DNA of 64,000 nt from Natronobacterium gregoryi SP2 (GCF_000230715.2 NC_019792.1:1178001-1242000), one strand, 5' to 3'. Counted from the stretch's first letter, positions 46,991-55,891 are shown. Made by a program: numbers and translations. The notes: a model not told the origin generated them from the sequence alone.

Positions 46991-47449
46991 TCACTCCTCG
47001 TGCTTGATCAGGAATTTCATGTCGCCCTCGAAGACGACGGTGTCGTCCTGGTTCGTCATCACGGTATCGAGAACGACGAGTCCGGCATCGTCGTGTCCGA
47101 CGTCTTTCGTCTCGCTGACCTCTATCTCGAGCGAGAGCGTGTCGCCGATGTAGACGGGGTTGGGCAGGTCCATGTAGTTCATCCCGAGGAACGCGTAGGC
47201 GGTGCGTTCGACGATCCCGGTGCGGTAGACGAAACCCGTCGCCTGGACGAACGTCATCGGACCGTGAGCGATGCGGCCGTCGAAGGGGCCGTCCTCGGCG
47301 TACTCGGCGTTGGTGTGTAATTCCGTCCAGTCGCCGGATAGCGCCGAGTGCATCACGAAGTCGGCTTCCGTGACAGTTCGACCGACGCTCTCGAACTCCT
47401 GTCCGACCTCGAACTCCTCGAAGTGATGTGGCTCGTAACTGTATGCCAT
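46991..47449 (-). CDS. MaoC-like dehydratase/hydratase
   Basis: 152-residue hot-dog fold protein. DFVMHSALSGDWTELHTN near residues 30-47 contains the Asp/His catalytic pair region of (R)-specific enoyl hydratases, followed by IAHGPMTFVQATGF near 60-75. It lies four bases upstream of the PaaG-like gene on the same strand, so both are co-transcribed. In bacterial PaaZ a MaoC-like domain hydrolyses oxepin-CoA, and this free-standing protein could do that job here. That role is inference. Confidence 0.8.
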   Translation of the reverse strand: MAYSYEPHHFEEFEVGQEFESVGRTVTEADFVMHSALSGDWTELHTNAEYAEDGPFDGRIAHGPMTFVQATGFVYRTGIVERTAYAFLGMNYMDLPNPVYIGDTLSLEIEVSETKDVGHDDAGLVVLDTVMTNQDDTVVFEGDMKFLIKHEE

Positions 47450-47588
47450 ACGTAATTATTCCAATGAGTATACAAATAGTTTGCCACGCCACCCGAAAAC
47501 GGACACAGACAGTCGGTTACGGGATTTCACAGTCGGCACTACCGACGCGGCGAGACTGCCACGGCTCCGACGTGACGTCGATCTCAGG
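47450..47588. other. Gap between paaK and maoC genes
   Basis: AT-rich sequence directly before the maoC-like ATG (ATTATTCCAATGAGTATACAAATAG, 47456-47480) contains TATA-like elements on the minus strand, so maoC-paaG probably has its own promoter rather than depending on paaK. Nothing else is seen. Confidence 0.4.
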
Positions 47589-48875
47589 TCACCGATGGTC
47601 GTAGACGCGCTTTACCTTCCCGACTTCCGTGCGCTCGAGTTCGCCGGGGTCGACGAGTTCGAGGTCGTCCGGGGTAAACGAGAGGACGTTCTCGAGTCGC
47701 GTGAGCACGCGGTCGGCCAGCGCGTCGCGGTCCCCGTCGAACGTCGCCTCGAGTTCGACGCGTAACTCGAGTCGGTCGAGGGCGTCTTCGCGGGAGAGGT
47801 CGATCCGGTAGTAGGGCGCGACCTCGTCGAACTCGAGGACGACGGCTTCGATCTCGCTGGGGTAGAGGTTGACGCCGCGGACGATGATGAGGTCGTCGGC
47901 ACGGCCGGTGACGTTGTCCATGCGGACCATCGTCCGACCACACGCACACTTCTCGGAGGTGAGCGTGGTGAGGTCGCCGGTGCGGTACCGGATAGCTGGC
48001 AGCGCCTCCTTGGTCAGGGTCGTCAACACGAGTTCGCCCTCTTCGCCCTCGGGGAGTGGCTCGCCGGTGGCGGGGTCGACCACCTCGGGATAGAAGTGGT
48101 CTTCCCAGATGTGCAGGCCGTCCTGGGCCTCGTGGCACTCGTTCGAGACGCCTGGCCCGATGATCTCCGAGAGCCCGTAGATGTCGATCCCCGTCACGTC
48201 GAGTCGCTGTTCGATCTCCTCGCGCATCGGGTCCGTACACGGTTCGGCCCCGAAGATCACCGTCGAGACCGGAAGGGTGCGTGGGTCGACGCCCATCTCT
48301 TCGGCCGTCTCCGCGAGGTACAGCGCGTACGACGGCGTACAACTCAGGACGTCGCTTTCGAGGTCCTCCAGGAGTTCGACCTGTCGCTGGGTCTGGCCGC
48401 CGCCGATCGGGATCACCGTCGCACCCAGTTCCTCGACGCCGTAGTGGAGGCCGAGCCCACCGGTAAAGAGCCCGTAGCCGTAGCCGTTCTGGACGGTGTC
48501 GCCCGGTTCGACGCCCGCAGCGACGAGCGACCGCGCGACCACCTCGTTCCAGAGTTCGAGGTCGTCTTCGGTGTAGGCGACGATCTTTGGCTTGCCCGTC
48601 GTCCCCGAGGAAGCGTGGATTCGCCGCACCGCCTCGTCGTCGACCGCGAACAGGCCGTCGGGATACTCCTCACGGAAGTCCGATTTCGTCGTGAACGGGA
48701 GTTTCTCGACGTCCTCGACCGTCTCGATGTCGTCCGGAGAGACGCCCGCAGCGTCGAGTTCGTCCCGGTAGTACGCCACGTTCTCGTAGGCGTTGCGGAC
48801 AGTCTCGCGGAGCCGTTCGCTCTGCAGTTCACGGATCTCCGCTCGGGACGCTGTCTCTATCGCTTTATAACTCAT
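47589..48875 (-). CDS. paaK: Phenylacetate-CoA ligase
   Basis: 428-residue AMP-forming ligase that converts phenylacetate, ATP and CoA to phenylacetyl-CoA, the entry step of the aerobic phenylacetate pathway. SSGTTGKPKIVAYTEDD near residue 89 is the ATP-binding motif; YGLSEIIGPGVSNECHEA near 236 and YRTGDLTTL near 303 are typical of PaaK. The C-terminus DDLELVDPGELERTEVGKVKRVYDHR-type segment is also family-specific. ATG 48875 is used; a TTTTTATC box about 30 bases upstream supports leaderless transcription. Confidence 0.93.
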   Translation of the reverse strand: MSYKAIETASRAEIRELQSERLRETVRNAYENVAYYRDELDAAGVSPDDIETVEDVEKLPFTTKSDFREEYPDGLFAVDDEAVRRIHASSGTTGKPKIVAYTEDDLELWNEVVARSLVAAGVEPGDTVQNGYGYGLFTGGLGLHYGVEELGATVIPIGGGQTQRQVELLEDLESDVLSCTPSYALYLAETAEEMGVDPRTLPVSTVIFGAEPCTDPMREEIEQRLDVTGIDIYGLSEIIGPGVSNECHEAQDGLHIWEDHFYPEVVDPATGEPLPEGEEGELVLTTLTKEALPAIRYRTGDLTTLTSEKCACGRTMVRMDNVTGRADDLIIVRGVNLYPSEIEAVVLEFDEVAPYYRIDLSREDALDRLELRVELEATFDGDRDALADRVLTRLENVLSFTPDDLELVDPGELERTEVGKVKRVYDHR

Positions 48876-49224
48876 CCTCACCACACAATCGAATTCCCTC
48901 GATAAAAATCATGTGGTGGAGTCACACTCAGTGAGAGAAGTAATGGCAAGAGCACAGTCCCAGTCCGAACGACTTCTCGCAGGGCCTGCCGTCCTGACGT
49001 CTCGGCGATCGCCAGCCGGAGGCGACGCTCGAGCCAGTCGACGTTCAGGAAGACAGAGGGGTCGATCAGCATCAGACTGAGACAGACGGCTGTACCGATG
49101 TCCCAGCGCGACCGCAGGCGTGCTCGCGGTCGCGCCGGAACTGACCGACAGCAGACTGTCTGAGAACGTGTGTATCGCGTAGGTTGCTCGAGCGCCGTCG
49201 GCTCGGCGTCGGTGACGACGGGCG
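48876..49224. other. Spacer between paaK and uspA
   Basis: Holds the paaK promoter (TTTTTATCG on the minus strand at about 48899-48907), a TGATACGG-family palindrome and little else. A 64-codon minus-strand frame (48878-49072) ends next to the paaK start, but it contains the promoter and is judged non-coding. Confidence 0.4.
49078..49163. repeat. TGATACGG-family palindromic element
   Basis: TGAGACAGACGGCTGTACCG to GACAGCAGACTGTCTGA with arms GCGCGACCGCAGGC and CGCGGTCGCGCC. Termini have drifted from the TGATACGG consensus (TGAGACAGACGG). It lies between the uspA stop and the paaK promoter and is not exactly at a stop codon. Confidence 0.7.
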
Positions 49225-49620
49225 TCACTCGCCGGGGCTGACGGTGACGACCGGCAGGTCGGTCTCGAGGATCACCGACTGGGTGACGCTCCCGAAGATG
49301 ACCTTCCCAGTCGGCGTCTGCTTTCGCCCGGAGAGACAGAGCATGTCGGCATCGAGGGCTGTGGCTGCTTCGATCAGTTCCGGAGCCGGCTCGCCGCTCG
49401 TCTCGTAGTACTCGTAGTCGATACCGGCCTCGTCGAACCGGTCGGCGATGTGTCGGACGCCGTCGAGTTGCTGGACCGACCGTCCATCTGGATTGTCCTG
49501 GAATACGTGTGTGAGAACTGCAGTCACGTCCTCGGTCGATCCGGGGAGCGATTCGATCGTCGACGCCTGTGACTCGGCACGCGCTACGTCGGTGTCGAGT
49601 GCGACCAGTATGCGGTACAC
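49225..49620 (-). CDS. Universal stress protein (UspA family)
   Basis: 131-residue single-domain Usp. The N-terminal strand YRILVALDTD and the C-terminal SGRKQTPTGKVIFGSVTQS fit the G-2x-G-9x-G(S/T) nucleotide-binding motif, so it is probably an ATP-binding Usp. The end VTVSPGE is typical. It is divergent from the Liv-type transporter operon. The role in stress tolerance is inferred from the family. Confidence 0.9.
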   Translation of the reverse strand: MYRILVALDTDVARAESQASTIESLPGSTEDVTAVLTHVFQDNPDGRSVQQLDGVRHIADRFDEAGIDYEYYETSGEPAPELIEAATALDADMLCLSGRKQTPTGKVIFGSVTQSVILETDLPVVTVSPGE

Positions 49621-49734
49621 ACATACTGATTGTCATTATTACCCATAACGTTCCCGATCGGTTCACGGCCCAGTTCGACCGACACCGCAGACTCGGACGA
49701 TATTTCCAGCACCACCAATAAACCACCCACAAAA

Positions 49735-49774
49735 AGCGGTTTATATTTATAGGTGTTTATCAATAATTCAGTCT
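49735..49774 (+). promoter_or_regulatory. Promoter of the Liv-type transporter operon
   Basis: GGTTTATATTTATAGG at 49739-49754 is a strong haloarchaeal TATA box centred about 28 bases before the ATG at 49775, giving a short or absent leader. The whole 154-base divergent region to uspA is AT-rich. Confidence 0.55.
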
Positions 49775-51049
49775 ATGTCTCGAGGTGACAACCCACATAG
49801 CCGGAGACGAGACGTTCTCAAAGCAATGACGGGAGGCAGCGTCGCCAGCGTGATTGGACTGGCTGGCTGCGTCGGTGATCCGGAAGAAGCAACCGGGAGA
49901 GACGACGAGGAGTTCGACACAGTACGACTCGGTGTTCTCGAGCCGCGAACCGGTGAGTTCGCCGAACTCGGCGAAGAGCGCCACCAAGGCAACGAGCTCG
50001 GCATCCAGTGGGTCAACGAGAGCGACGAGTACGACTTCGAGTTCGAGTACGAGAGTTTCGACACGCAGACCGATCCTGCGGACGCGACTCGCGAGGCCGA
50101 GGAGGCCATTCAGGACTACGGAGTGGACTTTCTCACTGGCTGTATCAGCAGTTCCTCGGCGCTTGCGGTTGCCGACATCGCCGAAGAAAACGGCGTCGTG
50201 TACACGCCAGGTGCGGCGGACATCTCGATCACTGGCGACAACTGCAGCGAGTACGTCTTCCGGTTCGAGACGAACACCGCCCAGATGACCGAGGTGATGG
50301 CCCAGTGGACCGACGACGAACTAGGCGACCGGATCTTCTATCACATCGCAGACTACGTCTACGGCGAGTCGGTGCGCGACGAGTTCGAGGCCAGAATGGC
50401 GGCACTGAGCGACTCCTACGAGAACGTCGGGGAGACAGCGTCCGACCCCGGTGCGACCGACTTCGACGCGTTCATCACGCAGATCCAGGACGAGGCTGAC
50501 GAGGCCGACGCTCTCGTCGTCGGGATGACGGGTGCAGACCTCGGGATCTTCCTGCAGCAAGCCGGCGAGCGCGGCCTGCAAGACGACATCCCCATCGTCA
50601 CGACGACGGGATCGTTCACTCCCGTCCGCGGCGGTGCCGGGCTCTCGGCCGTCGGCGTCTACAGCGGCGTCCGATACTCACCGGAACTCCAGATCGGTGA
50701 CAACCAGGCGTTCGTCGAGGCCTACGAAGACGAGTTCGACGAACTACCGGACAACTTCTCGCGGGTCGGCTTCGATTCGATCCGGATGCTCGCCAACGGC
50801 ATCCAGGAAGCCGGTTCGCGCGATCCGGACGCGGTCAAAGAGGTGCTCAACGGCCTCGAGCACGAGACGATCTTCGGCCCGAACCGCTTCCGGGAATGTG
50901 ACGGCCAGGCAGAGAACCCGGTCTGGATGGGTGAACTCGTCGAACCGGACGACGGTGAGGTTCCAGGCGTCACCTTCGACCTCGAACAGCTCGAGGGCGA
51001 GGACGCGATTCCAGACTGTGAAGACGTCGGCTGTGACGGCCGAGCGTAA
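49775..51049 (+). CDS. livK: Liv-type ABC transporter substrate-binding lipoprotein
   Basis: 424-residue extracellular binding protein of the branched-chain amino-acid (Peripla_BP_6) family. A twin-arginine signal (HSRRRDVLKAM, residues 8-18) and lipobox ending at Cys32 (GLAGC) indicate Tat export and lipid anchoring. The two-lobed fold is evident from RLGVLEPRTGEFAELG near 51 to GVDFLTGCISSSSALA near 113. It is the first gene of a four-gene transporter operon set between paaK and paaABCD. Family members also carry aromatic acids and amides, so phenylacetate or a related acid is a plausible cargo. Confidence 0.9.
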   Translation: MSRGDNPHSRRRDVLKAMTGGSVASVIGLAGCVGDPEEATGRDDEEFDTVRLGVLEPRTGEFAELGEERHQGNELGIQWVNESDEYDFEFEYESFDTQTDPADATREAEEAIQDYGVDFLTGCISSSSALAVADIAEENGVVYTPGAADISITGDNCSEYVFRFETNTAQMTEVMAQWTDDELGDRIFYHIADYVYGESVRDEFEARMAALSDSYENVGETASDPGATDFDAFITQIQDEADEADALVVGMTGADLGIFLQQAGERGLQDDIPIVTTTGSFTPVRGGAGLSAVGVYSGVRYSPELQIGDNQAFVEAYEDEFDELPDNFSRVGFDSIRMLANGIQEAGSRDPDAVKEVLNGLEHETIFGPNRFRECDGQAENPVWMGELVEPDDGEVPGVTFDLEQLEGEDAIPDCEDVGCDGRA

Positions 51050-51062
51050 GTACTGAACACCC

Positions 51063-53030
51063 ATGCTTGCTGGACTCACACAACAGCTGTTGGATGGATT
51101 GACACTCGGTGTCGTGTACGTACTGCTCGCCGCGGGGCTTTCAGTCATCTTCGGCGTCATGCACGTCATCAACTTCGCCCACGGCGAACTGTTCGCACTC
51201 GGTGCGTACTTCGCGCTTGCGGTGATCGCACCGCTCGGCGGGACGGCGTTTTTCGCCGCGTTACTGATCGCGCCGTTGCTCGTCGGCGTGATCGGCGTGG
51301 CCATCGAACGATACACCGTCCAGCCGCTGTACGGGCGCAACCCGCTCTATCACATCCTGCTGACGTTCGGCCTCGTGCTGGTGTTGAACGACCTGATATA
51401 CCTGGTCTGGGGACCAGGTGCCTCGAGCCTGCCGCGACCGGACGTCGTCAGTGGGACGATTTCCGTGTTCGGGTTCGGCGTGAGCGCGTACAACCTCTTT
51501 ATCATCGTCGCCGGCAGCCTGATGGCCGTCGCCGTCTGGGCGATGCTCGAGTACACCAGGTACGGCCTCATCATTCGTGCCGGTTCCCAGGATCGCCAGA
51601 TGGTGCGCAACCTCGGGATCGACATCGATCGATACTATTCGCTCGTGTTCGGCGTGGGTGCGGCTCTGGCGGCGTTTGCCGGTATCATCCTCGCTGGAAG
51701 CAGGCAAGTCAACCCCGAGATGGGGATGTCCGTCATCATCCCGGCGTTCGTCATCGTCGTCCTCGGCGGCCTGGGGAGTTTCAAGGGTGCAGTCGCCGGC
51801 GGACTCTTCGTCGGCATTCTGCAGGAATCGATCTTGCGACCGTACGTCCCGTTCCTCGAGGGAATGGTACTTTTCCTGCTGATGATCGGTATCCTCCTGG
51901 TCCGGCCACGCGGGTTGTTCGGCACCGAAACGCCGGACGACGAGGGCGGTGAACTGCTCACCGGGAGTAATGGTGGTTTCCTCGACCCCAAGACCCGCAA
52001 CCGGCTAGGGGTCGCGATGGTCGGATTGCTCGTGTTGGTGCCGTTCGGGGCAGGGTGGCTGTACTCGACGTTCGTCGTCACGTTGCTGATCGAGGTCCTG
52101 ATCTGGGGACTGTTCGCACTCAGTCTCGACTTCGTGATGGGGTACACCGGGCTGGTGTCGCTCGGTCACGCGCTGTTCTACGGACTGGGCGCGTACGTGG
52201 TCGCGATCACTCTCCAGCAGGTGACGCCGTCCGTGTTCGTTGCGCTCCCCCTTGCGATCGTAATCTCGGCGGCGGTCGCGTGGGTCGTCGGCTACCTCTC
52301 GATCAGGGTCTCGGGCGTCTACTTCGCGATGATCACCCTCGCGTTTGCCGAACTGTTCTACAACGCGGTCACCAGACTCGAGATTACTGGTGGCTCCGAG
52401 GGCATCTTCGGGCTCGATCCCGTCTACGGGATCGGCGGCGTCGGCGTCGAACTCGACTCGATCGGGCTCTTCCTCGGGCCGGTAGCCATCACCGGTCGGC
52501 TGCTGTTTTACTACGTCGTGTTGCTCGCGCTGGTCGCCGGCTTCTTGCTCACTCGCCGGATGCTCCAGTCGCCGTTTGGCGCAGTGCTTACGTCCATTCG
52601 GGAGAACGAACAGCGCGCGACGTTTCTCGGCTACGACACGGTCACGTACAAACGTCGAGCGTTCGTCGTCAGCGGAGCACTCGCCGGCCTCTCCGGCGGG
52701 CTGTACACCCTCTTTACGGGCCGGGTCTTCCCCGCCACCGCCGAGTGGATGGTCTCCGGTGAAGTGATCGTGATGGTCATCCTCGGCGGGATGGGGACGC
52801 TGTACGGGCCGATCGTCGGCTCGGCCACGTTCTTCGGCCTCGAGTACGTTCTCACTGGCGTCACCGAACGCTGGCGGCTCGTGCTCGGGTCGATATTCGT
52901 CCTGTTCGTCATCTTCTTGCCGCGAGGGCTAGTTTCGGTCCCCGAACTGCTCGCACCGCACCTTCCGGGCGGACCAGGCCCGGACCCCGAACCGGCCACG
53001 AGCGACTCGAGCACGCGAGGTGACGACTAG
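51063..53030 (+). CDS. Fused LivH-LivM ABC transporter permease
   Basis: 655-residue membrane protein combining the two permeases usually made separately. Residues 1-295 match LivH (VIFGVMHVINFAHGELF near 31; VNPEMGMSVIIPAFVIVVLG). After a short charged linker (about 297-320), residues 325-630 match LivM (GYTGLVSLGHALFYGLGAY near 360; TSIRENEQRATFLGYDT near 508). About 16-18 TM segments are expected. Fusion fixes 1:1 stoichiometry. Its TAG stop overlaps the livG GTG by one base. Confidence 0.92.
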   Translation: MLAGLTQQLLDGLTLGVVYVLLAAGLSVIFGVMHVINFAHGELFALGAYFALAVIAPLGGTAFFAALLIAPLLVGVIGVAIERYTVQPLYGRNPLYHILLTFGLVLVLNDLIYLVWGPGASSLPRPDVVSGTISVFGFGVSAYNLFIIVAGSLMAVAVWAMLEYTRYGLIIRAGSQDRQMVRNLGIDIDRYYSLVFGVGAALAAFAGIILAGSRQVNPEMGMSVIIPAFVIVVLGGLGSFKGAVAGGLFVGILQESILRPYVPFLEGMVLFLLMIGILLVRPRGLFGTETPDDEGGELLTGSNGGFLDPKTRNRLGVAMVGLLVLVPFGAGWLYSTFVVTLLIEVLIWGLFALSLDFVMGYTGLVSLGHALFYGLGAYVVAITLQQVTPSVFVALPLAIVISAAVAWVVGYLSIRVSGVYFAMITLAFAELFYNAVTRLEITGGSEGIFGLDPVYGIGGVGVELDSIGLFLGPVAITGRLLFYYVVLLALVAGFLLTRRMLQSPFGAVLTSIRENEQRATFLGYDTVTYKRRAFVVSGALAGLSGGLYTLFTGRVFPATAEWMVSGEVIVMVILGGMGTLYGPIVGSATFFGLEYVLTGVTERWRLVLGSIFVLFVIFLPRGLVSVPELLAPHLPGGPGPDPEPATSDSSTRGDD

Positions 53031-53830
53031 TGACGGTGGAACCACAGGAGCGCGAACGGTTCACCGACGGTGACGTCATCCTCCGGACCGAGGGGCTCGT
53101 CCGGAAGTTCGGCGAGTTCACCGCGACCGACCACGTCGATCTCGCGGTCGAACGCGGCGAGTGCAGGAGCATCATCGGTCCCAACGGAGCGGGTAAGACC
53201 ACCCTGTTCAACCTCATCACGGGGGCGTTGTCCGTCACCGACGGGACGATCTACTTCGACGGCGAGGAAGTTACCGACCTCTCGCCGCCCGAACGCGTCC
53301 GCCGTGGCATGGGTCGATCGTTCCAGATCTCGAACGTCTTCGGCGGACTCACCGTCCGCGAGAACGTCCGGCTGGCGGCTCAGTCGGTCAGCCGCGACGA
53401 GTACAGCCTCGTCGAGTCGCTTTTCAAACCGACCGACAGCTACGACGGGATGAACGAAGAAACCGAACGCATCCTCACGCGCATCGGCCTAGAGAACGTC
53501 GCCGAGGAGGAGGCCGACGCGCTCGCGTACGGGAACCGACGGCGACTCGAGATCGGCGTCGTGCTGGCGACCGATCCCGACATCGTGCTGTTTGACGAGC
53601 CGACCGCTGGCATGAGCGTCGAGGAAACCCAGGAGACGATCGATCTCATCGAGGAAGTGCTGGTCGATCAGACCCTGCTGTTGATCGAACACGACATCGA
53701 ACTCGTCATGGAACTTTCCGACCGAATCACCGTGTTGCATCGTGGCCAGATTCTCGCGGAAGGAACACCCGAAGACATCGCCGGCAACCAGGCCGTCCAA
53801 GACGCCTACCTCGGGGGGATGGCCGAATGA
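53030..53830 (+). CDS. livG: Liv-type ABC transporter ATP-binding protein LivG
   Basis: 266-residue ATPase. Walker A is GPNGAGKTTLF (residues 50-60), the signature region is YGNRRRLEIG near 169-178 (the degenerate LivG form), Walker B is IVLFDEPTAG near 185, and the switch His is in LIEHDIEL near 218. The GTG start overlaps the permease stop by one base, and the end overlaps livF by four bases, so it is tightly coupled. Confidence 0.93.
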   Translation: MTVEPQERERFTDGDVILRTEGLVRKFGEFTATDHVDLAVERGECRSIIGPNGAGKTTLFNLITGALSVTDGTIYFDGEEVTDLSPPERVRRGMGRSFQISNVFGGLTVRENVRLAAQSVSRDEYSLVESLFKPTDSYDGMNEETERILTRIGLENVAEEEADALAYGNRRRLEIGVVLATDPDIVLFDEPTAGMSVEETQETIDLIEEVLVDQTLLLIEHDIELVMELSDRITVLHRGQILAEGTPEDIAGNQAVQDAYLGGMAE

Positions 53831-54549
53831 GCGCCGACCGCGTGCTCGAACTCGAGGAGGTCGACGCCGGCTACGGCGAGACGAAGGTGTTACACGACCT
53901 CTCGCTGACTGTCGACGAAGGCGAGATCGTCTCGCTGGTCGGTCGCAACGGTGCCGGGAAGACGACGACGCTCCGGTCTATCATGGGGATCGTCAACCCG
54001 ACCGACGGGACGGTCAGCTATCGTGGCGAGGAGATAACCGACCTCGACGCGACGACGAGCGCTAAACGCGGCCTCTCGCTGGTCCCCGAGGAACGGCGGA
54101 TCTTCCCCGAGTTGACCGTCCGCGAGAACCTGGAACTGGCAGCATACGGCGGCTCGACCGAGGTCGACGCGTTCTCGGTCGCGGAGGCACTCGAGATGTT
54201 CGAGAACCTAACAGAACGGACCGAAAACGCTGGCTCGTCGCTGTCGGGAGGCGAACAGCAGATGCTCGCGATCGCACGCGCACTGGTCGCCGGTGCCGAC
54301 CTGATCTTGCTCGACGAACCCACCGAGGGACTCGCTCCCTACATCGTCAAGGACGTGATGCACATCGTCCGCGAACTCCGGGAGCAGGGGATCACCGTCT
54401 TGCTCGTCGAGCAAAACGTCCACGTCAGTCTCGAGCTAGCCGACCACAACTACGTCATCAACCAGGGCGAGATCGTCTGGGAGGGCAGTTCCGCGGAACT
54501 CGAGGAGGACGAAGCGATTCTCGATCGGTATCTCGGCGTGACTGCCTGA
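53827..54549 (+). CDS. livF: Liv-type ABC transporter ATP-binding protein LivF
   Basis: 240-residue ATPase, partner of LivG. Walker A is GRNGAGKTTTL near residue 39, the signature LSGGEQQMLAIARAL near 139, Walker B LILLDEPTEGLAP near 159, and the switch His in LVEQNVHVSLELA is replaced by Gln/Asn as is usual in LivF. ATG overlaps the livG stop (ATGA). The TGA stop is the first codon of a TGATACGG palindrome. Confidence 0.93.
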   Translation: MSADRVLELEEVDAGYGETKVLHDLSLTVDEGEIVSLVGRNGAGKTTTLRSIMGIVNPTDGTVSYRGEEITDLDATTSAKRGLSLVPEERRIFPELTVRENLELAAYGGSTEVDAFSVAEALEMFENLTERTENAGSSLSGGEQQMLAIARALVAGADLILLDEPTEGLAPYIVKDVMHIVRELREQGITVLLVEQNVHVSLELADHNYVINQGEIVWEGSSAELEEDEAILDRYLGVTA

Positions 54550-54731
54550 TACGGAATGCTGTAACGATTTACCGGCGTGACCGCGAGCCCTCCTGTGGTC
54601 GCGCCGGAAATGACTTACAGCAAACTGTATGACTGCCCCCGTGTATTTCGGACGGATTGCTGTACCGAGTTCCCGGTGCACCCGCTTCGGGGCGCTGGTG
54701 GCCCGGAAATGACGGACAAGAAACCGTCTCA
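54547..54731. repeat. Two TGATACGG-family elements between convergent livF and paaI
   Basis: Element 1, 54547-54632, runs TGATACGGAATGCTGT to CAAACTGTATGA with arms CCGGCGTGACCGC and GTGGTCGCGCCGG. Element 2, about 54645-54731, runs TTTCGGACGGATTGCTGT to GAAACCGTCTCA with arms TTCCCGGTGCACCCGC and GGCCCGGAA. The left TGA is the livF stop, and the right TCA (54729-54731), read on the minus strand as TGAGACGG, is the paaI stop. Confidence 0.85.
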
Positions 54732-55124
54732 GTCCAGCAGGTACACCCGCCCACGGAACGTCGAAATACGGTCGTCGTCGTCGTCAGTGACGGCGACCTC
54801 GTATTCGGCGGTCCGACTGGTGACGTGGGTTTCCTCGGCGGTCGCCGTGAGGACGTCGCCGACCGCGACTGCGTCGAGATAGGAGATGTTCGTCTCGAGC
54901 GCGACCGCGGTGTCGCCACGGGAGTTCGAGGCGGCCGCAAACGCGGCGTCGGCGAGCGAGTAAACAGCACCGCCGTGAGGTGTGCCGTGGAAGTTCAGCA
55001 GTTCCGCGGTGATCTCGAGTCTGGTCCGTGCGGCTCCAGGCTCGAGGTCGACCAGGTCGATACCGAGTGTCTCGCAGTAAGCGTCGCTCTGGATGCGCTG
55101 GCAAACGGCGTCGAGGTCCGTCAT
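54729..55124 (-). CDS. paaI: PaaI-type hot-dog thioesterase
   Basis: 131-residue hot-dog fold thioesterase. LLNFHGTPHGGAVYSLAD near residues 42-59 contains the HGG motif and following Asp typical of PaaI/YdiI enzymes. In the phenylacetate pathway PaaI hydrolyses stalled ring-hydroxylated acyl-CoAs to release CoA. ATG 55124 (MTDLDAV) is used; the upstream frame is Arg/Gly-rich and unrelated. The stop codon is the end of a palindromic repeat. Confidence 0.88.
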   Translation of the reverse strand: MTDLDAVCQRIQSDAYCETLGIDLVDLEPGAARTRLEITAELLNFHGTPHGGAVYSLADAAFAAASNSRGDTAVALETNISYLDAVAVGDVLTATAEETHVTSRTAEYEVAVTDDDDDRISTFRGRVYLLD

Positions 55125-55162
55125 ACAGTGACACGGTACTCCGGGAGAAAAGAAGTTACCGA

Positions 55163-55801
55163 TTAGCTGAAAATCTGCCGGAGGAGCGCCTGCTCGCCAC
55201 GGCGCAGGCGTTCGAGGAACGCCGACTTGCTGATCCCGAGTTCCGCGGCGACCGCCTCGGACGTCGTCTCTCGGGGAATCGCGAAGTACCCCATCTCGAG
55301 TGCCGTCCGCATACATGCTTCCTGTGCAGGAGTGAGGTCCCACCGTGGGCTGGCCGATTCTCGTGTCTCGGTCTGGAGCGGATACACGCGTTCGAGTTTG
55401 ACGCCGACGGCGTCACCTGCCGCGGCCATGACGCCTTTGAGAACGTCACGGCCGACGACGGCACCGAAAATCGTCGCCTCGCCGTTCCGGTAGCGTAGCG
55501 TCTCGACGATCAGTCCGCCGTCGATCAGTTCTTGGACGACACAGGGAGCTTTCGAGAGACACCGGTACTGGTACCGGCCGTCGGTTCTCGAGACGTGCAG
55601 GTACGAGATGCGATCGTCGGCCTCGAGGACGTGCGTGAGTTCGTCTCGTTGTGGCGTGACGAACTGCAGGAGGTCGTAACCGTCGCTCCGGTGTTGGGGT
55701 GGCTGGGCATCGACGTCGACGTCGATGGCTCGTGTGGCTTCCGCGAGCGGACAGTCGTCGTTTTGAACTCGGAACTCGACTGCGAGGCACTCTTCGATCA
55801 T
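55163..55801 (-). CDS. Bat-type helix-turn-helix transcriptional regulator
   Basis: 212-residue regulator with an N-terminal sensor-like domain and a C-terminal HTH_10 (bacterio-opsin activator type) domain. LTPAQEACMRTALEMGYFAI near residue 155 leads into TTSEAVAAELGISKSAFLE near 179, the recognition helix-turn-helix. It is divergent from paaA across 106 bases and lies beside paaI, so it probably controls the phenylacetate genes. The ligand may be phenylacetyl-CoA by analogy, without direct evidence. Confidence 0.85.
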   Translation of the reverse strand: MIEECLAVEFRVQNDDCPLAEATRAIDVDVDAQPPQHRSDGYDLLQFVTPQRDELTHVLEADDRISYLHVSRTDGRYQYRCLSKAPCVVQELIDGGLIVETLRYRNGEATIFGAVVGRDVLKGVMAAAGDAVGVKLERVYPLQTETRESASPRWDLTPAQEACMRTALEMGYFAIPRETTSEAVAAELGISKSAFLERLRRGEQALLRQIFS

Positions 55802-55891
55802 AGCGTGTGTCTGTCAATCATAGCCATGTTTTCGGCCAGTACAGATAAAACCTCGTTATATAGTGGTGAATTGCTAAGGATGTCTCGGTCA

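Noticed and set aside
48878-49072. 64-codon minus-strand frame ending two bases before paaK
   Set aside because: It contains the paaK TATA region and has an unconvincing composition; the spacing looks coupled but is probably chance.
53025-53032. ACTAGT at the livHM stop codon
   Set aside because: The hexamer occurs, but no palindromic unit follows; livG begins immediately, so this is chance and was not counted with the ACTAGT family.
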